From Actinomycetota bacterium (GTDB lineage: Bacteria; Actinomycetota; Humimicrobiia; Humimicrobiales; Humimicrobiaceae), in contig JAQVHC010000011.1 in NCBI GenBank assembly GCA_028696435.1, positions 1-20,865 on the forward strand: 20,865 nucleotides of DNA, given 5' to 3'. Under the pieces are notes generated by a model that worked only from the letters and a program-made list of their open reading frames with translations, was not told where the DNA came from and made no database searches. A program made the position numbers and the translations under genes. Positions 14,810 through 20,865 of the stretch are shown here, one piece after another. The stretch's first letter is position 1. Each line of letters begins with the position of its first letter.

Positions 14810-15778
14810 ATGGTAAAAGCACTTATAACAGGAATTACCGGGCAGGATGGCTCTTATCTGGCAGAATTTTTATTGGATAAAGGTTATGAGGTTTATGGTA
14901 TGGTGAGGCGTTCATCAGTTGAAAATTTTGAGAGGATAGAGCATATAAAAGATAAATTAAAATTTGTCCAGGCAGATTTGCTTGATCAGCTGTCAATAAT
15001 AGATGCCGTTAAAGAATCACAGCCCGATGAGATATACAATCTCGCAGCAATGTCTTTTGTACCAACATCATGGAAACAGCCGCTACTGACAGGAGAATTT
15101 ACAGCGCTCGGGGTAACCAGGATGCTGGAAGCAGTAAGGCATATGAACAAAGATATAAAATTTTATCAGGCCTCCAGTTCTGAAATGTTCGGTAAAGTTA
15201 GAGAGGTTCCCCAGAATGAAAATACCCCTTTCTACCCCCGCAGCCCTTACGGTGTTGCTAAAGTATACGGCCATTATATGACCGTGAACTACAGAGAAAG
15301 TTATGATATTTTTGCATGCAGTGGTATACTTTTTAACCATGAATCCCCGAGACGTGGGCTCGAGTTTGTTACAAAAAAAATAACACACGGCGCAGCTATG
15401 ATAAAGCTTGGACTGGCAGATAAGCTACTTCTGGGAAATCTTGATGCAAAAAGAGACTGGGGTTACGCAAAAGATTATGTTGAAGCTATGTGGCTGATGC
15501 TTCATCAGGACAAACCAGATGACTATGTTATCAGTACAGGGGAAACCCATTCGGTAAAAGAATGGGTTGAACTATCTTTTAAGTGCCTCGATCTTGACTG
15601 GGAAAAATATGTTGGTATTGATGAGAGGTATATAAGACCTGTGGATGTAGACCTTCTTGTAGGTGATTCGTCAAAGGCAAGAAAAATACTTGGATGGGCA
15701 CCAAAAGTTAAATTTGAAGAGCTTATAAAAATTATGGTGGAATATGATTACAATAATTTGAAAAAACGGATTCAATAA
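14810..15778 (+). CDS. gmd: GDP-mannose 4,6-dehydratase
   Basis: Converts GDP-D-mannose to GDP-4-dehydro-6-deoxy-D-mannose, the branch point to GDP-rhamnose, GDP-fucose and related deoxysugars. The 322-residue SDR protein has NADP loop GITGQDG (8-14), the RRSS segment (33-36) that binds the cofactor phosphate, NLAAMSFVPTSW (77-88), ASSSEMFGKV (121-130), catalytic Tyr147 and Lys151 in YGVAK, and the diagnostic NHESPRRGLEFV (176-187), followed by GNLDAKRDWGYAKDYV. A strong GAGAGGAG lies 8 nt before ATG 14810. It is 47 nt downstream of the guanylyltransferase that would make its substrate, while an Rmd-like reductase that could use its product is two genes upstream. Family identity is very clear; only the final sugar depends on the partner reductase. 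Confidence 0.95.
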   Translation: MVKALITGITGQDGSYLAEFLLDKGYEVYGMVRRSSVENFERIEHIKDKLKFVQADLLDQLSIIDAVKESQPDEIYNLAAMSFVPTSWKQPLLTGEFTALGVTRMLEAVRHMNKDIKFYQASSSEMFGKVREVPQNENTPFYPRSPYGVAKVYGHYMTVNYRESYDIFACSGILFNHESPRRGLEFVTKKITHGAAMIKLGLADKLLLGNLDAKRDWGYAKDYVEAMWLMLHQDKPDDYVISTGETHSVKEWVELSFKCLDLDWEKYVGIDERYIRPVDVDLLVGDSSKARKILGWAPKVKFEELIKIMVEYDYNNLKKRIQ

Positions 15779-15848
15779 TAAAATAAAAAGTAAGAATTTA
15801 TAAAAATAAAAAATATTAACAGGAGAGTTATTAAGGAAGTTGCTTAAA

Positions 15849-17294
15849 ATGAAAGAAAAAATTATAAAGTTTGGAACCGATGGCTGGAGAGGCATAATAG
15901 CTGATGATTTTACAGTTGCCGGTGTGAGGACTGTATCGCAGGCAGTCAGTAATTATCTTAAGAAAAAAGTGCCCGCCAGCAGAAAGCCTTTTGTGGTACT
16001 GGGATATGACACAAGATTTCTTTCTGAAAGATTCGCCGGGGCATCAGCAGAAGTATTTGCGCTGAATGATATAATAGCGCATCTTTCTGATAGAATTATT
16101 ACATCACCAATGCTTTCATATGCTGTTGTTGAAAAAAAAGCTGATCTTGGAATAATGATTACTGCCAGCCATAACCCTTATCAATATAATGGCTATAAAA
16201 TTAAAGGGCCTTTTGGTGGTTCGGCCACCATGGATATAATAACGGAAATCGAAAAAGAAGTTGATGAAGTGCTGGAAAATACTGAAAAATATGATAAATT
16301 TTTAAGTACCTCAGAAAAGGGCATGGATTCTGTTATTAGAGCTGATTTCCTTACTGCTTATAGAGAGAATATTCTGGGAGAGGTAAATGGAGATATTATA
16401 AAAGGATTTGATTTTGGCCTGCTACTGGAACCAATGTATGGTGCAGCACAGGGTATATTCAGGGAAATTCTTGAGACTTTTAACCCCCGGAATCTTATAG
16501 AAATACATTCAATATTAAACCCGGCTTTTGGTGGTATAAATCCAGAACCTATAGGTGATAATCTTGCCGAAGCCAGAGAAATCCTGAAGGATAAAAAATG
16601 TAAGATGGCTATCTGTCTTGATGGCGACGGCGATAGAATTGCGCTTCTGGGAGAAGAGGGTAATTATATAAGCTCTCACCATGTTTATGCTATAGTCCTG
16701 TGGTATCTTGCCCGCATAAAGAAAGCAAAGGGAAGGGTCATAAAATCGGTAAATATGTCTTCAATAATTGATAAAATATGTGCTAAATATAATCTTGAGT
16801 TGATAGAAACTCCTGTAGGATTTAAGTATATAGCTGCAGAAATTTTAAAGGGCGGCGTTATTATGGGTGGCGAAGAAAGCGGTGGCCTCTGGGCAGGAGG
16901 AATATTACCGGAAAGAGATGGAATGCTGATGGGCCTTAGAGTTTTAGAGATTATATGCAGTCTTGGTATGAGTGTAAATCAAATTCTGGATGAGATCTAT
17001 AATGAATTTGGATATTTTGTTTTTGATAGAATTGATTATAAAACCGGCCCTGCACAGAAAGAGAATCTAAAATCTCTTCTTGAAAAAGGCATTCCCGGAA
17101 TTTTGAAAAATGCAGGCGCAGAGAAAGTCATAACGATTGATGGTTATAAATATATCATGGATGACGGGAGCTGGATAATGATAAGACCATCAGGGACCGA
17201 ATCGGTTGTCAGGGTATATACTGAAGGAGAAAATGAGGAAAAAACAAAATACCTCCAGGAACTTGGTAAAAAAATAATAGATAGTGTTTCTTAA
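15849..17294 (+). CDS. Phosphomannomutase / phosphoglucomutase (alpha-D-phosphohexomutase)
   Basis: Interconverts hexose-6-P and hexose-1-P through a phosphoserine; here most likely mannose-6-P to mannose-1-P for GDP-mannose. The four family motifs are present: catalytic-serine loop TASHNPYQYNG (Ser about 107), Mg-binding DGDGDR (about 255), sugar-binding GGEESGG (about 340) and phosphate-binding RPSGTES near the C-terminus. The opening IKFGTDGWRGIIADDF is of the FGTDGWR subtype, unlike the KAYDVRG start of mycobacterial PmmA, and GEESGG is often seen in glucose-type mutases, so phosphoglucomutase activity or dual use is possible. Start: a TTG at 15840 abuts AAGGAAG, whereas ATG 15849 is about 9 nt from it, so 15849 is preferred. 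It lies between gmd and the PGI/PMI gene, which would supply its substrate. Confidence 0.88.
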   Translation: MKEKIIKFGTDGWRGIIADDFTVAGVRTVSQAVSNYLKKKVPASRKPFVVLGYDTRFLSERFAGASAEVFALNDIIAHLSDRIITSPMLSYAVVEKKADLGIMITASHNPYQYNGYKIKGPFGGSATMDIITEIEKEVDEVLENTEKYDKFLSTSEKGMDSVIRADFLTAYRENILGEVNGDIIKGFDFGLLLEPMYGAAQGIFREILETFNPRNLIEIHSILNPAFGGINPEPIGDNLAEAREILKDKKCKMAICLDGDGDRIALLGEEGNYISSHHVYAIVLWYLARIKKAKGRVIKSVNMSSIIDKICAKYNLELIETPVGFKYIAAEILKGGVIMGGEESGGLWAGGILPERDGMLMGLRVLEIICSLGMSVNQILDEIYNEFGYFVFDRIDYKTGPAQKENLKSLLEKGIPGILKNAGAEKVITIDGYKYIMDDGSWIMIRPSGTESVVRVYTEGENEEKTKYLQELGKKIIDSVS

Positions 17295-17477
17295 AAAGAG
17301 TAGAAAAAGAGTAAATCTCTTTAAAACGTAAACCTTTAAATAAGAGGCATTTAAAAAATATCCGGAAGATAAAATAAATTAAAATTATTTGAATAATAAT
17401 ATGCAGAATATGCAAAAAATAAAATGTAGAATTTTATAAAGAATTAAAAAGGCAGCTAGAAAGAAGGGTATATATTT

Positions 17478-18548
17478 ATGAACATTTTAGATAATCTTCA
17501 AAAGATTAAGGAAATTGATAGCGGGGGAATGCTGGAGACCGAAGAGAAATTTTATCTGCAGCTTCTGGATGCCAGGAAAATTGCAGTTGAGGCTGATCTT
17601 GAAAAATTGAAAGGAGCAAATTTTAAAGGCATTGCTTTTTCAGGCATGGGTGGCTCAGGATTTACCGGAGATATTATTAAGGCTTTAATAAAGGATGATA
17701 TTGATATACCTGTTGAGGTAGTAAAAGGATATAATCTGCCCTGTTTTATAAAAAAAGGCTGGCTTGTTATTCCTATAAGTTATTCAGGAAATACCGAAGA
17801 AACAATTTCTACGACAAACCAGGCGCTGGAACGGGAATGTGAGGTTGTGGGAATCTGTTCCGGTGGGGAACTGGAAAAAATTTGTGTAAATAATAATAAA
17901 ACTGTAATAAAAATACCTTCAGGGATGCAGCCAAGAGGAGCAATTGGATACTTATTTTTTCCTGCATATCTTATGCTGAATAATCTGGGCATAATAAATG
18001 TTTCTGAGGAAGATATAGAAGAAGCTCTGGGTTTAATTAAAGAAAAAGCTGAACTTTATAGGAGAGAAACAGAGACCGATAAAAATCCTGCAAAAAAGCT
18101 GGCTCTACAGATTTCAGATAATCTTCCTATTGTATACGGACAGGAAGGAATACTGGGTGCAGTTGCCTATAGATTAAAATGTGAGATAAATGAAAATTCA
18201 AAAACTCCATGCTGGTGTAATGAGTTTCCAGAATTAAATCATAATGAAACTGTCGGCTGGGAGAGGCTGAAGGGCGTTACCGGGAAATTTATAATACTGA
18301 TTTTAAGAGATGAAGATGAAAGCAGTAGAATCAAAGCTCGCATTGATATAACTTCAGGTCTGATTAAAGATAATGTAAGCACTATAGTGGATATACCGGT
18401 GGAAGGAAAGTCAAAGCTGGCAAAGGCGCTCTCAGGAATATATCTTGGAGATATAACCAGTGTGTACCTGGCGCTTTTGTTCGAAGTTAATCCGACTCCT
18501 GTGGAAAAAATAGAATCACTTAAAGCCGAACTTAAAAAAATAAAATAA
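17478..18548 (+). CDS. Bifunctional phosphoglucose/phosphomannose isomerase (SIS domain)
   Basis: Predicted to interconvert fructose-6-P with glucose-6-P and mannose-6-P, giving the entry step to GDP-mannose. Two SIS domains: the first shows GMGGSG (56-61) and SYSGNTEET (101-109), the phosphate-binding signature; PRGAIGY (152-158) carries the conserved Arg. In the second, Glu236 (CEINENSK) and His255 in NEFPELNHNE (248-257) correspond to the catalytic base and the ring-opening histidine in the archaeal-type PGI/PMI family. The length of 356 is near the usual 300-350. AGAAGGG lies about 10 nt before ATG 17478. A 183-nt AT-rich spacer without clear signals separates it from the mutase gene. In Actinomycetota a related SIS protein follows the phosphomannomutase gene, so placement fits. 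There is no classical manA in the window, which suggests that this gene supplies mannose-6-P. Confidence 0.9.
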   Translation: MNILDNLQKIKEIDSGGMLETEEKFYLQLLDARKIAVEADLEKLKGANFKGIAFSGMGGSGFTGDIIKALIKDDIDIPVEVVKGYNLPCFIKKGWLVIPISYSGNTEETISTTNQALERECEVVGICSGGELEKICVNNNKTVIKIPSGMQPRGAIGYLFFPAYLMLNNLGIINVSEEDIEEALGLIKEKAELYRRETETDKNPAKKLALQISDNLPIVYGQEGILGAVAYRLKCEINENSKTPCWCNEFPELNHNETVGWERLKGVTGKFIILILRDEDESSRIKARIDITSGLIKDNVSTIVDIPVEGKSKLAKALSGIYLGDITSVYLALLFEVNPTPVEKIESLKAELKKIK

Positions 18549-18631
18549 AACAAAACAGAACAAAATAAAGCAAAAATCAAAAATTAACAATTGGAACGGG
18601 CGGGATGAATAAGTCCGGGAAGGAAAATATA

Positions 18632-19888
18632 ATGGAATTTGATGTAAAGGATATTAATCTGGCAAAAGAAGGTAAAAATAAAATAGAATGGGCAGCAATA
18701 GAAATGCCGGTGCTCTCTAATATAAGGGCTGAATTTTCAAAAAAGAAGCCTTTAAAAGGCCTGACACTTGGAGCCTGCCTGCATGTTACTTCTGAAACTG
18801 CGAATCTTATGATTACTTTAAAAGAGGGGGGAGCAAATGTGGCTTTATGTGCTTCTAATCCCTTAAGCACCCAGGATGACGTTGCGGCTTCACTTGTTAA
18901 GGATTATGGAATAAGCGTATTTGCCATAAAAGGCGAGGACAATAAAACTTATTACAGGCATATAAACAGTGTTCTGGACACCCGGCCGCAAATTACAATG
19001 GACGATGGAGCAGATTTAATTTCAACTATTCACGTCCGCAGGAAAGAGCTGCTTGAAAATATATACGGGGGTACTGAAGAAACCACGACCGGAGTCATAA
19101 GACTTAAGAGCATGGAAAAGAATGGGGTTCTTTTCTATCCCGTCATTGCTGTAAATGATGCCAGAACAAAACACTTTTTTGACAATCGTTATGGAACAGG
19201 CCAGAGCACTATAGATGGAATATTAAGAGCGACAAATATTCTGCTTGCCGGTAAAAAGTTTGTGGTAGCCGGGTATGGCTGGTGCGGAAAAGGTGTGGCT
19301 GCAAGGGCGAAGGGCATGGGTGCCTCTGTTATTATACTTGAAGTTGATCCTATAAAAGCCCTGGAGGCTAAAATGGATGGGTTTGATGTTATGAATTCAA
19401 TTGAAGCCGCAAAGGTAGGGGATATCTTCCTGTCGGTTACAGGTAATAAAAATGTAATAGGAAAAGATATAATAAAGAATTGTAAAGATAATGTAATTCT
19501 GGCTAATTCCGGGCACTTTGATGTTGAGATAGATTTAAATTATCTTAAATCAAACTGTAAATCAAAGAGAAAAGTAAGGCCTTTTGTTGAGGAATATCTG
19601 ATGGAGGATGGCAGAAAGATATATGTACTTGCAGAAGGAAGGCTGGTAAACCTGAGTGCAGCAGAAGGGCATCCTGCAAGTGTAATGGATATGAGTTTTG
19701 CAAATCAGGCGTTGAGCGCAAAATATATTTTTACCAGTAATGAAAAACTTTCCAGAAAGGTTTATCCGGTTCCAGAGGAAATAGATAAAAAAATAGCAGA
19801 GTTGAAATTGAAAAGTATGGGGATTAGAATAGATAGACTGACACAGGAACAGGAGGAATATCTCAATTCATGGGAGATAGGAACATAG
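18632..19888 (+). CDS. ahcY: S-adenosylhomocysteine hydrolase
   Basis: Splits S-adenosylhomocysteine, the inhibitory product of methyltransferases, to adenosine and homocysteine with tightly bound NAD. Motifs: LHVTSETANL (50-59) for adenosine, MDDGADL (123-129) with a catalytic Asp, EETTTG (149-154), TKHFFDNRYGTGQST (179-193) with Lys180 and Asp184, the NAD fold GYGWCGKG (214-221), NSGHFDVEI and LSAAEGHPASV. At 418 residues it is the shorter form without the about 40-residue insert of many eukaryotic and proteobacterial enzymes. Start: ATG 18605 is also in frame, but ATG 18632 has GGGAAGGA (18617-18624) 7 nt upstream and gives the family N-terminus MEFDVKDINLAKEGK, so it is preferred. The gene overlaps mtnA by 19 nt, suggesting coupled expression. 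sahH downstream of the mannose genes is a familiar actinobacterial arrangement. Confidence 0.97.
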   Translation: MEFDVKDINLAKEGKNKIEWAAIEMPVLSNIRAEFSKKKPLKGLTLGACLHVTSETANLMITLKEGGANVALCASNPLSTQDDVAASLVKDYGISVFAIKGEDNKTYYRHINSVLDTRPQITMDDGADLISTIHVRRKELLENIYGGTEETTTGVIRLKSMEKNGVLFYPVIAVNDARTKHFFDNRYGTGQSTIDGILRATNILLAGKKFVVAGYGWCGKGVAARAKGMGASVIILEVDPIKALEAKMDGFDVMNSIEAAKVGDIFLSVTGNKNVIGKDIIKNCKDNVILANSGHFDVEIDLNYLKSNCKSKRKVRPFVEEYLMEDGRKIYVLAEGRLVNLSAAEGHPASVMDMSFANQALSAKYIFTSNEKLSRKVYPVPEEIDKKIAELKLKSMGIRIDRLTQEQEEYLNSWEIGT

Positions 19889-20865
19889 ATTTTAGTAATT
19901 CTCCGAAAAGCTGCATATGTGCTCTCAAATGGGAAAATAATGCTCTAAAATTAATTGACCAGAGGAAGCTTCCTTTTAAGAAAGTTTATATAACCTGCAG
20001 GACTGCAGAATGTGTAGCCGGAGCTATTAAAGACATGGTTGTAAGAGGGGCTCCTGCAATAGGAGTTGCGGCTGCTTATGGCGTTGCACTGGCAGCATTA
20101 AATTTTAAAGGGGATGATAAAGAAAAATTTAAGATTTATATAAATGAAAAAATAGAATTGCTCGGAGGTACCAGACCAACAGGTGCAAATCTTTTCCTGG
20201 TGCTTGATAAAATGAAGAAAATTTTAAATGCAGGTAATAATTTAGAAGTTTGCAATATAAAGGATGAATTAATTAGAGAAGCCAGAGAAATTGAAAAGCA
20301 TGAAATTGAAGTTAGTTGTAAAATAGGTCGAAACGGAGCAGAGATTTTTAAAAAAACGAATAGAACTAATAAGAAAATTAAAATTTTAACACACTGTAAT
20401 GCAGGAGCTCTTGCTGCTCCGGGTTACGGAACAGCTCTTTCGGTGATAAGAAGGCTTTACGGAGAAGGGAAACTTGAAAATGTAATAGTGGATGAAACAA
20501 GGCCGGTTCTTCAGGGAGCCAGACTCACTGCGTGGGAACTTTCTCTGGATGATGTGCCCTTCTTTATAATAACTGACAGTATGGCAGGATATTTTATGTC
20601 AGGAGGATATGTTGATGCAGTACTGGTAGGAGCCGATAGAATAGCATTAAACGGGGATACTGCAAATAAAATAGGTACCCTGAGCTTATCCATTCTGGCA
20701 GGATTTTACAACATACCATTCTATGTTGCGGCACCCATTTCTACTATTGATATAAAGATAAAAAGTGGGGAGAATATACAGATAGAAAATAGAGACGAAA
20801 GAGAAGTAAGAGAGATTTCTGGAAAAATAATAATTCCTGAATCTATGCCGGTAAAAAATCCTGCT
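19870..20865 (+). CDS. mtnA: S-methyl-5-thioribose-1-phosphate isomerase (3'-partial)
   Basis: Isomerises methylthioribose-1-P to methylthioribulose-1-P in methionine salvage from methylthioadenosine. The frame starts at ATG 19870 inside the end of ahcY and is open for 332 codons to the window edge. Motifs: VVRGAPAIGVAAAYG (57-71), GGTRPTGANL (99-108), catalytic Cys176 in THCNAGALA, DETRPVLQGARLTAWEL (208-224) and catalytic Asp256 in VGADRIALNGDTANKIGT. It ends on KNPA, just where the family usually continues with FDVTP, so only a short C-terminal part should be missing. AGGAGGA (19851-19857) is about 13 nt upstream of the ATG, rather far. The pairing with ahcY joins disposal of the two major SAM by-products. 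Other family members include aIF2B-related sugar-phosphate isomerases, but the Cys/Asp motifs and GTRPT favour MtnA. Confidence 0.95.
   Translation, partial: MGDRNIDFSNSPKSCICALKWENNALKLIDQRKLPFKKVYITCRTAECVAGAIKDMVVRGAPAIGVAAAYGVALAALNFKGDDKEKFKIYINEKIELLGGTRPTGANLFLVLDKMKKILNAGNNLEVCNIKDELIREAREIEKHEIEVSCKIGRNGAEIFKKTNRTNKKIKILTHCNAGALAAPGYGTALSVIRRLYGEGKLENVIVDETRPVLQGARLTAWELSLDDVPFFIITDSMAGYFMSGGYVDAVLVGADRIALNGDTANKIGTLSLSILAGFYNIPFYVAAPISTIDIKIKSGENIQIENRDEREVREISGKIIIPESMPVKNPA

Overview
The window is about 20.9 kb of AT-rich bacterial DNA. By eye roughly a third of bases are G or C, and third codon positions are dominated by A and T. Every convincing gene is on the + strand. The ends cut two genes: a glycosyltransferase open at base 1 and mtnA open at the last base. 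No tRNA, rRNA, insertion sequence or CRISPR array was seen. Start codons include several TTGs.

The gene order wbbL-like rhamnosyltransferase / sugar-nucleotide reductase / mannose-1-P guanylyltransferase / phosphohexomutase / SIS-domain sugar-phosphate isomerase / S-adenosylhomocysteinase resembles, from memory, the rmlD-wbbL-manB...pmmA-(SIS protein)-manA...sahH block of Actinomycetota such as Mycobacterium. I therefore infer a deep-branching, AT-rich, probably actinobacterial-affiliated, uncultured-type bacterium. Taxonomy is an inference, not something read directly.

Region 1 (1-3837) holds three glycosyltransferases: a GT4 with an inserted beta-rich domain and two GT2 enzymes. They are probably the tail of a cell-surface polysaccharide cluster. 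Region 2 (3838-4854) is gene-poor. It contains a lone Phd/YefM-type antitoxin-like protein with no toxin beside it, then a putative promoter, a 14-codon Trp-containing leader peptide and an attenuator-like hairpin in front of trpE.

Region 3 (4855-11358) is a tryptophan operon: trpE, trpD, trpC, a fused trpF-trpB gene and trpA. It covers chorismate to tryptophan except for the glutamine amidotransferase subunit (trpG), which is absent. Region 4 (11586-18548) holds a WbbL-like GT2 and a full route from fructose-6-P to GDP-D-rhamnose: PGI/PMI isomerase, phosphohexomutase, GDP-mannose pyrophosphorylase, Gmd and an Rmd-like reductase. It would supply GDP-mannose and GDP-deoxyhexoses to the glycosyltransferases.

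Region 5 (18632-20865) holds ahcY overlapping mtnA, which recycle the two thioether by-products of S-adenosylmethionine use. The most notable items are the unannotated trp leader/attenuator, the TrpF-TrpB fusion with a possible vestigial ribosome-binding site at the junction, the missing trpG and the actinobacterial-style synteny.
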